Positions 35,760-45,568 of a stretch of DNA of 64,000 nt are shown here, piece by piece; within the stretch, counting starts at the first letter, position 1; the number at the start of each line of letters is the position of its first letter. The stretch lies in the NCBI RefSeq assembly GCF_900102265.1, contig NZ_FNBH01000002.1, positions 682,001 through 746,000 on the forward strand, written 5' to 3'. Source of the stretch: Epilithonimonas hungarica. Its GTDB lineage: Bacteria > Bacteroidota > Bacteroidia > Flavobacteriales > Weeksellaceae. The notes under the pieces are model-generated. The model saw only the letters and a program-made list of their open reading frames with translations. It was not told the DNA's origin and did not search any database. Both the position numbers and the translations under genes were made by a program.

Positions 35760-36389
35760 TTAAAAGTCATTATAGATTACTTTGATGTAAGTTTTTGTAT
35801 TGTTATTTTCCCAAATATCAAACATTCCCCCTTCTGTAGGCTGGGAAGACCTTTTGGCTCCCATTGGGAACCGAATAATGTTGAGCAGAATATATTCGTC
35901 ACCAACAGAATTGACGAGATAGGCAGATTCTTCATTCTTTCCATCCCCGGAATCAAAAATCGCTCTTGTCAGCAATTGGAATTGACCGTAATAATAGGAG
36001 AAATTCTTGAGATCTTTCTGCTTGTCATAACATTGCAGCATTATCATCAGCAAGTCCAGATTGGTAGGGTCTTTTGATAACAGGTTTTTCGTTTTTTCTG
36101 CTGTTTCTTCATACTTCTGCTTATGGAGATCTTTCAGTATTTTTTTGAAATTTTCGTCACTTGTAGAAACAGTTTTATCTAGAAACAACCTTCCATAATA
36201 TAAATGTTGCGCTTCCAGACTGTCAATCGATTTGGGAAGAGCCTGGAATTTGAAGACCATTTTTTCATAGAAATGATCCGATTCTTTGTCGGTAATTTCT
36301 TTCTTGATTTGATCCAAATCAATCCTTGATTTTTGAGAAAACCCCAAAATCGAAATCAGCAAAAAGAAAAACAAGAAGATTCTATTCAT
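35760..36389 (-). CDS. DUF4919-like secreted protein
   Basis: A 209-residue protein with signal peptide (about 1-18, ending SILGFSQ). TPR-like helices follow (about 90-150: LHKQKYEETAEKTKNLLSKD, then CYDKQKDLKNFSYYYGQF), and the C-terminus is AYLVNSVGDEYILLNIIRF. The Bacteroidota family DUF4919 is the best fit; the function is unknown. Its ATG overlaps the hflX stop (TAATG). Confidence 0.7.
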   Translation of the reverse strand: MNRIFLFFFLLISILGFSQKSRIDLDQIKKEITDKESDHFYEKMVFKFQALPKSIDSLEAQHLYYGRLFLDKTVSTSDENFKKILKDLHKQKYEETAEKTKNLLSKDPTNLDLLMIMLQCYDKQKDLKNFSYYYGQFQLLTRAIFDSGDGKNEESAYLVNSVGDEYILLNIIRFPMGAKRSSQPTEGGMFDIWENNNTKTYIKVIYNDF

Positions 36390-37603
36390 TAATTTTCCTC
36401 TTCATCCTCAAAATATTCGAACAGCAAATCGTTGTAAGGGAAACGGGAAATATGAATCCTGTGAACCTCATCGTAAATCATCTTCTTCATCTCTGGGAAA
36501 TTCTCTTTCGTTAAGGCAGAAATGAAAACCGTTGGAAATTTGGACTTCGCCATCCAAGTTCTTTTCCATTCTTCCAAAGAAATATTTTTGTTGGAACCAG
36601 GCGTCAAATCATCTTCATCCTTTTTCTCGTAACTGAAATCATCAATTTTGTTGAAAACCATAATCATGGGTTTCTGATGCGCATCGATTTCCTGAAGGAT
36701 TTCATTCACAGAATTAATATGGTCTTCAAAACTTTCGTGCGAAATGTCAACCACATGAATCAACAAATCGGCTTCACGCACCTCATCCAAAGTTGATTTG
36801 AAACTTTCCACCAATTGCGTCGGCAACTTTCTGATGAATCCAACGGTGTCCGTCAAAAGGAAGGGAAGATTTCCAATCACAACCTTACGAACCGTTGTGT
36901 CCAGCGTTGCAAACAATTTATTTTCAGCGAAAACATCGGATTTTGACAAAGCATTCATCAAGGTTGATTTTCCCACATTTGTGTAACCAACGAGTGCAAC
37001 ACGCACCATTTTTCCACGGTTGTTACGCTGCGTTCCCATTTGTTTGTCGATAACTTTCAATTTGTCTTTCAACAAAGTGATCCGGTCACGGATAATCCTT
37101 CTATCGGTTTCGATCTCCGTTTCTCCAGGTCCACGCATCCCTATTCCCCCTTTTTGTCTCTCAAGGTGGGTCCACATCCTGGTCAATCTCGGCAAAAGAT
37201 ATTGATACTGAGCCAATTCTACCTGCGTTCTTGCATAGGAAGTCTGAGCTCTTTGGGCAAAAATATCTAGGATCAGATTGGTTCTGTCAAGGATTTTGAC
37301 TTCCATTTCTCGCTCCAGGTTTTTCAATTGGGAAGGTGACAATTCATCATCGAAAATGACCGTTCCGATATTATGTTCTTTCGCATAGTCACGGATCTCC
37401 TCCATTTTTCCTTTTCCTACGAATGTTTTGGAATCTGGCTGGGTCAATCTTTGGGTAAAACGTTTGGCAACCGTAGCGCCTGCTGTGAAAGCCAGAAACT
37501 CCAGTTCGTCCATATATTCTATCAGTTTATCTTCGCTTTGATTTTGGGTAATTAAGCCCACCAAAACCGCTTGTTCATACTGATGTTCTTTTTTTTCTAA
37601 CAT
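36389..37603 (-). CDS. hflX: GTPase HflX (ribosome-splitting)
   Basis: A 404-residue protein with N-terminal HflX domain (FTAGATVAKRFTQRL), the GERETDRRI-type helix GPGETEIETDRRIIRDRI, and a G domain: G1 GYTNVGKST, switch TDTVGFIRKLP, G4 NKID. HflX releases stalled or hibernating ribosomes under stress. The length is normal. The DUF4919 gene overlaps its stop by 1 nt. Confidence 0.94.
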   Translation of the reverse strand: MLEKKEHQYEQAVLVGLITQNQSEDKLIEYMDELEFLAFTAGATVAKRFTQRLTQPDSKTFVGKGKMEEIRDYAKEHNIGTVIFDDELSPSQLKNLEREMEVKILDRTNLILDIFAQRAQTSYARTQVELAQYQYLLPRLTRMWTHLERQKGGIGMRGPGETEIETDRRIIRDRITLLKDKLKVIDKQMGTQRNNRGKMVRVALVGYTNVGKSTLMNALSKSDVFAENKLFATLDTTVRKVVIGNLPFLLTDTVGFIRKLPTQLVESFKSTLDEVREADLLIHVVDISHESFEDHINSVNEILQEIDAHQKPMIMVFNKIDDFSYEKKDEDDLTPGSNKNISLEEWKRTWMAKSKFPTVFISALTKENFPEMKKMIYDEVHRIHISRFPYNDLLFEYFEDEEEN

Positions 37604-37713
37604 TTAAAAATTATAATTTCTGATTTTGACAAGATACTATTTTTTATCAAAAAAACAAAAGTTTAAGTCTGATAATAATGAAGACCTCTATGTAACAATA
37701 AATCTTGTCTGCA

Positions 37714-37744
37714 AAAAAAAGGCCGCTCCAAAAAGGAACGACCC
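37714..37744 (-). terminator. Terminator of the type IX cargo gene
   Basis: On the minus strand GGTCGTTCC-TTTTT-GGAGCGGCC is followed by a T run. It lies 22 nt past the stop at 37767. Confidence 0.82.
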
Positions 37745-37766
37745 AAAAGCACAATTATGAAGATTT

Positions 37767-39950
37767 TTATTTTTTGATAAGCTTGAAAGCCCTCACTTCA
37801 TTTCCGCTGCCTACTTTCATAATATAAATTCCGGAAGCCAGTTTGGAAAGGTTGATTTCAGCATCTTTTTGATGCAATTCTTTTGCAAAAACTTCCTTAC
37901 CCGACATATCGTAAACATTTATGTTGTTAATATCCTTGATGTTTGAAATTTTCAAAATATCTTTTACCGGATTTGGATAGAAAGAAATTTGATTTTTAGA
38001 GGTTTCCGTTGTCCCAAGGATCTTATCAACGTGTACGTTAAATACACAAGTATCTATAACAGCGCCCTCATATACCAGATTATGGACAACAACAGTATTG
38101 CCTTCAGGGAACGCAACTCCCGATTCTAATCCCTGAACCAAAACAACTTGCGGTTCTGGAGTCTCACAGACATAACTCACTTTGAAAACACCATCAAAAC
38201 CTTCTTTTGCTGTCCAGTTCAGTCCGTCACCTGTTGTAAATGCAGTGGTTCCGTTTGATAAAGCCGATTTTATTTCCCAAGAAACCAACGGGCCCTGCAT
38301 ATTAATGGCAACCCAATATTTCCCCGATGTCAATTCTAATACTTCTGGCAATTTGATAACCGTTTCATATGCTGTTCCACCAGTAGTACTTCCTATCTCA
38401 TTTTGTGATTCGATCGTTGGCGCAGCATAATTCATGATCAATTCTCCCGGTTTGCCATTATTATCTTTATAGAATGCAACAGTTGCTCCGTAAGAGAATC
38501 TAATCAAATGAGGAATAACTTTATCGATTTTCAAAGTTTTCCCAGCAGGAATCACAAAGTCGTTAGCTACGGTATTGAAGTTTGAAGCAGGCATCCAGTT
38601 CTCATAATTATTTCCCGGATAATCTATTCCACAACTGGAGCTTCCTTGAGAACCGCAATTGAATGGTAAACTATAATTCACGACTGCAGTTTCTCCTCCT
38701 GGAATTGTATTGGCATTAATATCTGAAGGACAGCTAAAGTCACATCCTGGATCTGCAATACCACCAGAGATATTCAAAGTGTAATCTTCTGCCTGCCCGG
38801 AATTGTAATAATACCCTGAAGCACCAATAGGCCAAAACATAGAATACTCTGTAGCTGATTGCATTTTCAGCACCCTTATCCTTGTATTTCCGTTGATCGC
38901 ATTTTGCGGAACTGTTATTGGGAATTGCGTAAATTTATCATCCACACCCGAAGATCCGAAAAGATAACCTTCACTGACGATTTCGTTGCTTTCATCCAGA
39001 ATACCGTTGTGATTCCAGTCAACGAAAAGGGTATAAGTATCCGGCGCATAATCAACACGATTTTTACCTTTAATTTTCACATTGTAAGTTTGTCCCGCCT
39101 GTAAACTGAACACTTTGTCTGTCATATCTTCGTAGAAAGCAGAACTGTTCGGATCTGAATTGTAGCCCACGCCATTCACTTCGAAGCGCGTTATTGGTGT
39201 TGACGGAATACCATTGTCCACATTAGAAATTAAATCATACGACTGTGGACTAGGATTGTCTGGCAATACCCGAAATTCTGTTGTACCGTAGAAACTAGTT
39301 TCGAATTGCTCTACATTGATCCTCCATGTGCCTGCGATATCAGGCATGGTATCACCCCAAGGATAAGTTGGAGTATTTCCATTGAAAACGATATCAAAGT
39401 TTCCGTTGGCATCTGCATAATATTGTCCAGTAATACCGGAACCAGATTCGTTGGGAGAGAAAATATGAACCACGACTTGTGCGTTCGGTTCAATATTGGT
39501 AGCGTGGAGTTTTATCCCAAAGTCAAAGAACTGCGCCATTGTCAATATTTTATTGGAAACAGAAGCTTCTATTACCTCATTTTCATTTGCAACAACCTGT
39601 AGTGTAGCATTTGCCGTTTTTCCTTCTCCGTCTGTAGCTTTCACTGTATGAGCGCCTTTCAGAGAACGGATCATTTTAGCACTTATTTGCACAGAAAATT
39701 TACCCTGAGAATCTACAGTTCCCGTAAAGTCCCTCCATCTCTTTCCATTTGGATCGGTATCAAAAACCGTTACTGTAGAATTAGGTGTAAATCCGGAACC
39801 TAACACCGGAAATCCGCCTGACCAATACCAGAATTCTTCAATTGTATTTGGTTCATCGGAAACCAAAGAAGTATCCAATGTAATCTGCTGCGCACTAGTT
39901 ATGCTGAACATAAATAGAAACAGGCACTTAAATAGTAATTTCACATTCAT
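37767..39950 (-). CDS. Secreted T9SS cargo protein with GEVED domain
   Basis: A 727-residue protein with signal peptide (about 1-20, ending SITSAQ). Ig-like beta segments fill the N-terminal third. A GEVED-type domain follows at about 290-400 (YAPDTYTLFVDWNHNGILDE, then GQAEDYTLNISGG), then a beta domain of about 180 residues. The C-terminal sorting signal of about 70 residues (ISFYPNPVKDILKIS, then LASGIYIMKVGSGNEVRAF) marks export by the type IX secretion system and surface anchoring. No catalytic motif is seen; adhesion is a reasonable guess. Single gene with its own terminator. Confidence 0.88.
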   Translation of the reverse strand: MNVKLLFKCLFLFMFSITSAQQITLDTSLVSDEPNTIEEFWYWSGGFPVLGSGFTPNSTVTVFDTDPNGKRWRDFTGTVDSQGKFSVQISAKMIRSLKGAHTVKATDGEGKTANATLQVVANENEVIEASVSNKILTMAQFFDFGIKLHATNIEPNAQVVVHIFSPNESGSGITGQYYADANGNFDIVFNGNTPTYPWGDTMPDIAGTWRINVEQFETSFYGTTEFRVLPDNPSPQSYDLISNVDNGIPSTPITRFEVNGVGYNSDPNSSAFYEDMTDKVFSLQAGQTYNVKIKGKNRVDYAPDTYTLFVDWNHNGILDESNEIVSEGYLFGSSGVDDKFTQFPITVPQNAINGNTRIRVLKMQSATEYSMFWPIGASGYYYNSGQAEDYTLNISGGIADPGCDFSCPSDINANTIPGGETAVVNYSLPFNCGSQGSSSCGIDYPGNNYENWMPASNFNTVANDFVIPAGKTLKIDKVIPHLIRFSYGATVAFYKDNNGKPGELIMNYAAPTIESQNEIGSTTGGTAYETVIKLPEVLELTSGKYWVAINMQGPLVSWEIKSALSNGTTAFTTGDGLNWTAKEGFDGVFKVSYVCETPEPQVVLVQGLESGVAFPEGNTVVVHNLVYEGAVIDTCVFNVHVDKILGTTETSKNQISFYPNPVKDILKISNIKDINNINVYDMSGKEVFAKELHQKDAEINLSKLASGIYIMKVGSGNEVRAFKLIKK

Positions 39951-40155
39951 TTTAAAAATATTTTATAATTATTGAGACAATATTAGAATATCATCAAAGA
40001 TTTTGGACATTTGTTGAGATAACAATATGACTACTAACAAAAAAGCAAAGGTAACATTATATATACAAATCAATTAAAATTCTGAAAATCAATTAATTAA
40101 AAAAGTAGTTTTTTTTGAAAATTATTCTTCCTATCTTCGGGTCATATTTCTGAAA

Positions 40156-41715
40156 ATGCGTTGGATTTTTTGTTTATTTTTTGCTTTTAGCTTAGTACTG
40201 AGTTCCGGCCAGACCAGTCTTTCCAAAGACCCGGATAAGTATGCTTCTACTCTTCTGAAGCAGACGGTGGATTATATGCAGACCAACAGAACAAAAGCGA
40301 TGAGCTATCTGCAAGAAGCTCTTAAACTGGAAAACAAATTGGCCGACAGTACAAAAATCAGCCTTTACGTTACAGCGGGAAACACATACAAAGACCAAGA
40401 ATCTTATTATCAGGCACTTAATTATTATTACAAAGGATTAGAGATCAACAACAAAATAGAGTCCCGCGACTCTTACTCTATTCTGAACAACATTGGAGGT
40501 TGTTATTACCTAATGGGAAATTATAAGAAAGCACGACAATTTTGGGAACAATCACTTAAAAATTTTGAAAACAGCAAAGCGAGTGACAAATCTGTAGAAG
40601 GTTCTATTATTTACAACAATCTCGCAGTTTTGGAAAAAGAACAAGGAAATTATGCAAGAGCACTGGAAATGTTGAAGGAATTCAAGAATCGGAATACGGC
40701 CTCAAAAGACACGCTTAATATTATTATGGCTTATGAGAATATTGCCAATGTAAATCTGAAATTAAAAGAAACCGACACTGCCGTAGAAAATTTGAGACAA
40801 GGCATCACTTTAGCGAAGAAGATCAAATCACCCTACGATATAGCAAGCCTTTATAATATTCTTGGAAAAATCAATCTCGATAATCTGAATAACCGGGACT
40901 CTGCATTATATTATTTGAAAAACGCCTATAATATCGCTGACAAGAGTAGTTTTTCCGACATCAAGCTTTATTCATCAGAAAGTTTAGTAAAACTATTCGA
41001 AAAAGAAAAGGATTACAAAAATGCTCTGCAATACCTGCACACCGCAAAATCTTTATCCGAAGCTTCCATCAATCAGGAAAATGAAAAGAAAGTTAACCGC
41101 TTGGAAATCGAGTTTAATGAAAAAATGACGCAAAATGAGCTTTTAGCTTCTCAAACCAAAAGAGAGCGATTCTTTATTTTTGGAATCGTTCTGCTCTTGT
41201 CTTTCTCGGTTATCATCTTTTTGTTATTCCAATTACAGAAAAATAAAACTGCCAAAAGAGTTGCTGAAAACGAATTATTGGCCAAGAAATTAGAAGAGAA
41301 AAATAAAGAACTGACAAATAGCGCCATCCAAATGCTGCAAACTTCCGAGGTTCTCCAATCCACTCAAAAAGAGTTGAGCGAACTGAATTCCGGAACAGAA
41401 ACATCTGACAATAAAATCTCTAATATCTTAGCTGACCTTAGAAAAAGTTCCAAAAGTTTTGGGAAGGCAGAATTTGAAAAGATTTTTATGGAAACTGAGG
41501 AGGGTTTCTATAAGAAATTACTCAGCGAGTTTCCTGATCTGACCAAGAATGAATTGAGGCTCTGCGCTTTTCTCAAACTTAATTTATCCTCAAAAGAAAT
41601 TTCCGACATTACACACCAAAGTCCGCACAGCATTGTAGTTGCGAGGTCCAGACTTAGAAAAAAACTGAGACTCTCCAATTCAGAAAGTCTCAATAATTTT
41701 TTGATCAAATATTAG
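40156..41715 (+). CDS. TPR-domain transcriptional regulator with LuxR-type HTH
   Basis: A 519-residue protein with signal-like N-terminal segment (1-20, SLVLSSGQ) and about six TPR repeats in residues 70-320 (AYYKGLEIN-type helices). One membrane helix (FIFGIVLLLSFSVIIFLLFQ, about 345-365) is followed by a coiled coil. A C-terminal LuxR-type helix-turn-helix is present (LTKNELRLCAFLKLNLSSKE then HQSPHSIVVARSRLRKKL). This is the Bacteroidota type of membrane-bound sensor-regulator: periplasmic TPR domain, cytoplasmic HTH. Targets and ligand are unknown. Upstream TATCTTCG is a near-consensus -7 box. It converges with the OsmC gene 3 nt beyond. Confidence 0.85.
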   Translation: MRWIFCLFFAFSLVLSSGQTSLSKDPDKYASTLLKQTVDYMQTNRTKAMSYLQEALKLENKLADSTKISLYVTAGNTYKDQESYYQALNYYYKGLEINNKIESRDSYSILNNIGGCYYLMGNYKKARQFWEQSLKNFENSKASDKSVEGSIIYNNLAVLEKEQGNYARALEMLKEFKNRNTASKDTLNIIMAYENIANVNLKLKETDTAVENLRQGITLAKKIKSPYDIASLYNILGKINLDNLNNRDSALYYLKNAYNIADKSSFSDIKLYSSESLVKLFEKEKDYKNALQYLHTAKSLSEASINQENEKKVNRLEIEFNEKMTQNELLASQTKRERFFIFGIVLLLSFSVIIFLLFQLQKNKTAKRVAENELLAKKLEEKNKELTNSAIQMLQTSEVLQSTQKELSELNSGTETSDNKISNILADLRKSSKSFGKAEFEKIFMETEEGFYKKLLSEFPDLTKNELRLCAFLKLNLSSKEISDITHQSPHSIVVARSRLRKKLRLSNSESLNNFLIKY

Positions 41716-41718
41716 TAT

Positions 41719-42132
41719 TTAGCTAACCAAAGTTGCTGTCAATGTTTTCTCAAAACTGAAAGCTTGACTTACAGGACAATTTTCCTTGGCATCTTTTGCA
41801 ATTTTCTGGAAATCATCTTCTGAGATTCCAGGGATTTTTGCAGTCAATGTCAATTCTGATAAAGTAATTTTTCCGTCTACCAAACTGATTTTGCAATCGG
41901 TCTCCAAAGTTTCCGGATTATAACCAGCTTCTGTCAACAAAGCCGAAGTCTTCATTGTAAAACAACCTGCATGGGCTGCTGCCAACAATTCTTCCGGATT
42001 GGTCCCAACACCTTCCTCGAATCTGCTTTTGAAAGAATATTGTGTTTCGTCAAGTGTTGTACTTTGAGTCGTTAAAACACCGCTCCCGTCTTTTACTGTT
42101 CCTTTCCAGACTGCTTTTGCACTTCTTTTCAT
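41719..42132 (-). CDS. OsmC/Ohr family peroxidase
   Basis: A 137-residue protein of the OsmC fold with both redox cysteines: Cys57 in AAAHAGCFTMKTS and Cys119 in ENCPVSQAF, in line with thiol-dependent reduction of organic hydroperoxides. The length suits OsmC proper. It contrasts with the OsmC-like gene at 63612, which lacks both. Its stop lies 3 nt from the stop of the convergent LuxR gene. Confidence 0.9.
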   Translation of the reverse strand: MKRSAKAVWKGTVKDGSGVLTTQSTTLDETQYSFKSRFEEGVGTNPEELLAAAHAGCFTMKTSALLTEAGYNPETLETDCKISLVDGKITLSELTLTAKIPGISEDDFQKIAKDAKENCPVSQAFSFEKTLTATLVS

Positions 42133-42256
42133 AATAAATTTTGTTTTGGATTTATATTATTGATTGTATTATTTTTTATCGCAAAGGCGCAAGTTTTTTA
42201 AAAATTCAATATTTTAAGTCGCAAATGACTATAATTTATAATTCATCATTAATTTC

Positions 42257-42694
42257 TTAATCCCAATCTGCAGCCACAAACTTCATTGTTGATTTTCCAT
42301 CCGTTAAAGTTAAGAAATGTCCTTCGATTATGTACTGATTCATATTTGGTAAATCTTTTCCGAATAATTCTTCCAACCTCATTCTTCCGTCACAGTACAT
42401 CATTGTAGAACCAACACCAGAAAATTTTGCTTTTCCATTATTAAATTCCGCCGTGAAAAACATTCCATTACATCCCATTTTCGCAGTGTAACGATTCGGC
42501 GATTCGGGATTTTTCGTCAAATCAACATTAGCTTCCAGTTTTGTCAACTCTTCCTTAGTAAAATCTTTGTATTCAACGAGCATCCATTTTTTGTGAAGAT
42601 TCTGCATTCCTGACATAGAATTATTTGATGATTTACAAGAAACTGTAAGAAGTAATATTAATGATAGAATACCGATTGACTGTAGAAATTTCAT
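42257..42694 (-). CDS. META-domain lipoprotein
   Basis: A 145-residue lipoprotein from MKFLQSIGI (start at 42694), with a lipobox LLLTVSC ending at about residue 20 and a META/HslJ-like domain (QNLHKKWMLVEYKDF, later AKMGCNGMFFTAEF). An in-frame ATG at 42724 would add ten charged residues before the signal sequence and is less likely. META-domain proteins are envelope proteins linked to stress or drug tolerance. Divergent from the S46 gene. Confidence 0.8.
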   Translation of the reverse strand: MKFLQSIGILSLILLLTVSCKSSNNSMSGMQNLHKKWMLVEYKDFTKEELTKLEANVDLTKNPESPNRYTAKMGCNGMFFTAEFNNGKAKFSGVGSTMMYCDGRMRLEELFGKDLPNMNQYIIEGHFLTLTDGKSTMKFVAADWD

Positions 42695-42782
42695 ACTTTG
42701 AACTTTGCCTAATCTCTTAGCCAAATTCGTACCACTTAGATATAAAATAATGATTAAATTAGCCCCATTAAAATAATTCTCT

Positions 42783-44915
42783 ATGAAAAAAATATTTTTA
42801 GTATTGACCTTGATCTTGGGTTATGCTCAGATGAGAGCGGATGAAGGCATGTGGCTTCTGATGCTTGTAAAACGTCTGAACGGCGTTGATATGCAGAAAG
42901 AAGGCCTGCATTTGACGCCGGAAGAAATTTATTCCGTGAACAATTCCAGTTTAAAGGACGCCATCGTAAGTTTCGGTGGTTTCTGTACTGGTGAAATGGT
43001 TTCTGACCAAGGTCTGATCTTTACCAATCACCACTGTGGTTATGACGCTGTTGCTGCGGCTTCCACTCCTGAAAAAGATTACTTGAAGAATGGATTCTGG
43101 GCAATGAAACCGAATGAAGAATTCAATGCTAAAGGTCTTTACGTAAGATTCCTTGTAAGAATGGATGACGTTTCTGCAAGAATCAATGCAAAACTTAATA
43201 ATAATATGTCTGCCGCTGACAGAAAAGCGGTTATCGATGCAGAATACAAAGCTATCCAGACAGAAAATTCTGAGAACGGAAAATACACTGTTGTAGTAAG
43301 AGATTTCTTCAACGGAAATGAGTTCTATTATTTTGTATATCAAGATTATAAAGACATCAGATTGGTTGGAGCGCCTCCATCATCATTGGGAAAATTCGGT
43401 GGCGATACAGACAACTGGGAATGGCCAAGACACACGGCAGATTTCACGGTTTTCCGTGCTTATGCTGATGCCAACGGAAATCCTGCAGAATATTCTGAAA
43501 CCAATGTTCCACTGAAACCAAAGCACCACTTACCAATTTCCCTTAAAGGTTATAAACCAGGTGATTTTGCAATGATCCTGGGGTATCCAGGAAGAACCAA
43601 CCGTTATTTGACCTCTTACGGAATCGAGCAAATGGTTGACAAAGATTATCCGGCTTGGGTAGAGGCATCTAAACTGACTATGGATGTTTTGAAAAAATAT
43701 ATGGATAAAGACAAAGCAACTCAGTTGGATTATGCATCTCAGTACGCAAGTGTTGCTAATTATTGGAAGAACAGACAAGGGACGATTGATGCAGTAAAGA
43801 AAAACGGAACAGTTGCCGAAAAACAAAAAACAGAACAGATCTATAATCAATGGGCCGCTCAGTCTCCAAATGAGCAGACTTATTATGGTGTTCTACCGGA
43901 AATACAAACTTATTACAAGCAAATCTCCGGAAGGAATGTAGAGCGTAATTACGGAGGGATCTTACAGAGAAATGCACATTACATTGCAACAGCCTATCAA
44001 TTAGGAAGCCTTTTCAAAACCTACGCTGACCAAGATGAAGCCGGAAAAACGGCTATGAAGCCAAAAGTTCTGGATGCTGTAGAAAAAGCTTATGATGGTT
44101 TCCACGATAATGTAGAAGGAGAAATGCTTAACTCATTGGCTAATCTTTACAAAACAAAGGTGTCGAAAGAATTTGCTTCTCCAACAATTTTAGCTGCTGA
44201 TGTGAACAGCCTTTCGACTTTGGCATTCTCTTCTATTTTTGCTAATAAAAAATCGGCTTTGGCTTTCGTAGAAAATCCTGACAGATTGAAAATAGATGCT
44301 GATAAATTGAGACAATTCGTAAACGGAATTGTTGAAGACCAAAAATTAAGCAACGAGAAATATTCCAAAATCGATGAAAATTTTGCTAAAAACAGCAGAC
44401 TTTTCTTAGATGGTCTTAGAAAAGCCCAACCAGAAAAAGTATTCTATCCGGATGCCAACTCTACCATGAGATTAACTTACGGAACGATTGAAACACTTCC
44501 TGTAAGAGAAGACAGAAACTACAAAGGCATCAAAGAAAACTATTATACCGACATCAACGGTATGGTTGCCAAATACAAAAAAGGGGACGAAGAGTTTGAC
44601 CTGCCTAAAAAAGTTCTAGACCTTGCCAAGAAAAAAGATTATGGTCAATATGCAGACAAAGAAGGATTTATGCCAATTAACTTCTTGTCTAATAATGACA
44701 TCACGGGTGGAAACTCAGGTTCTCCAATCATTGATGGATATGGGAATCTTATCGGTCTTGCTTTCGACGGGAACAGCGAAGCTTTGAGCGGCGATATCGT
44801 TTTCGAACCAAAATTACAGAGAACCATCAACGTCGATGTTCGTTACGTTCTTTGGATTATTGACAAATATGCCGGTGCAACAAGATTGATCAGCGAATTA
44901 ACTTTGGTAAAATAA
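42783..44915 (+). CDS. S46 family dipeptidyl-peptidase (DPP7-type)
   Basis: A 710-residue exopeptidase with signal peptide (about 1-19, ending MRADE). The catalytic His is in TNHHCGYDA (His84), Asp in GKFGGDTDNWEW, and Ser645 in TGGNSGSPI. Position 663 (LAFDGNSEA) is Gly rather than Arg, which in known S46 enzymes goes with DPP7-like hydrophobic P1 preference rather than DPP11 acidic preference. It releases dipeptides from oligopeptides in the periplasm of asaccharolytic or protein-using Bacteroidota. Terminator at 44933. Confidence 0.92.
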   Translation: MKKIFLVLTLILGYAQMRADEGMWLLMLVKRLNGVDMQKEGLHLTPEEIYSVNNSSLKDAIVSFGGFCTGEMVSDQGLIFTNHHCGYDAVAAASTPEKDYLKNGFWAMKPNEEFNAKGLYVRFLVRMDDVSARINAKLNNNMSAADRKAVIDAEYKAIQTENSENGKYTVVVRDFFNGNEFYYFVYQDYKDIRLVGAPPSSLGKFGGDTDNWEWPRHTADFTVFRAYADANGNPAEYSETNVPLKPKHHLPISLKGYKPGDFAMILGYPGRTNRYLTSYGIEQMVDKDYPAWVEASKLTMDVLKKYMDKDKATQLDYASQYASVANYWKNRQGTIDAVKKNGTVAEKQKTEQIYNQWAAQSPNEQTYYGVLPEIQTYYKQISGRNVERNYGGILQRNAHYIATAYQLGSLFKTYADQDEAGKTAMKPKVLDAVEKAYDGFHDNVEGEMLNSLANLYKTKVSKEFASPTILAADVNSLSTLAFSSIFANKKSALAFVENPDRLKIDADKLRQFVNGIVEDQKLSNEKYSKIDENFAKNSRLFLDGLRKAQPEKVFYPDANSTMRLTYGTIETLPVREDRNYKGIKENYYTDINGMVAKYKKGDEEFDLPKKVLDLAKKKDYGQYADKEGFMPINFLSNNDITGGNSGSPIIDGYGNLIGLAFDGNSEALSGDIVFEPKLQRTINVDVRYVLWIIDKYAGATRLISELTLVK

Positions 44916-44932
44916 TTATCATTAATATAGTG

Positions 44933-44958
44933 AAAGCCACCAATATTGGTGGCTTTTT
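44933..44958. terminator. Terminator after the S46 peptidase gene
   Basis: AAAGCCACCAAT directly followed by its exact reverse complement ATTGGTGGCTTT and a T tract, 17 nt after the stop. It may also end the convergent gene at 44962. Confidence 0.9.
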
Positions 44959-44961
44959 TAA

Positions 44962-45408
44962 TTATCCTTTAGAAATTGGCATCAGCGTACTGATCCCGAT
45001 TCTGTTATAAGCATTAATTATAACTGCAGTCATTATAATTTCAGCAATTTGTTTTTCCGTAAAAAGCTGTTTTGCTTTATAATAAGTTTCTTCTGATAAG
45101 CCTTTCCGGTTGATCAATGTCATCTCTTCTGTTATTTCCAGGATAACCTGCTCTTCAAAAGAGTATAATTCCAGCGCTTCTCGCCAAGCATTAAGAAGAT
45201 AAATCCGTTGTGGGTTTTCGCCCAGTTTTACGGCATCTCTGGTATGCAAATCCAGACAATGTGCACAACCGTTGATTTGTGAAGCTCTTATCTTGATTAA
45301 TTCCTGCCAAGTATGGGTTAGCGAAATGTTCTGAAGATAATTTGCCAATCCAAGCATTGCCTTGTAAGCCGCAGCATCAGTTTTTGCAATATTTAATCTG
45401 TTACTCAT
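44962..45408 (-). CDS. AhpD-like carboxymuconolactone decarboxylase family protein
   Basis: A 148-residue protein with the AhpD-type redox motif CAHCLDLHTRDA in the KIRASQINGCAHCLDLH stretch, giving CxxC and the usual His. It probably acts as an alkylhydroperoxidase-like protein. The frame is open to 45441, but MSNRLNIAKTD at 45408 begins where homologues typically do. It lies convergent to the S46 gene. Confidence 0.85.
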   Translation of the reverse strand: MSNRLNIAKTDAAAYKAMLGLANYLQNISLTHTWQELIKIRASQINGCAHCLDLHTRDAVKLGENPQRIYLLNAWREALELYSFEEQVILEITEEMTLINRKGLSEETYYKAKQLFTEKQIAEIIMTAVIINAYNRIGISTLMPISKG

Positions 45409-45568
45409 AAAATTATTTTTATTGATTAATATATTGAGCAAAATTCTGACTTGTAGACTTTGAAAAACTTAAACTGGTTTAAGAAATCAGTTTGGTGGCT
45501 TTTTTGTTGGGTGAAAAATCAAAAATACTGCTAAAATATTTTTTTGTAAATTAGAGAAATCATTTTTT

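Noticed and set aside
42175-42240. TCGCAAAGGCGCAAG..AAGTCGCAAATG between osmC and the META gene as a third repeat family
   Set aside because: Arms are short and imperfect and no second copy with the same ends was found in the window.
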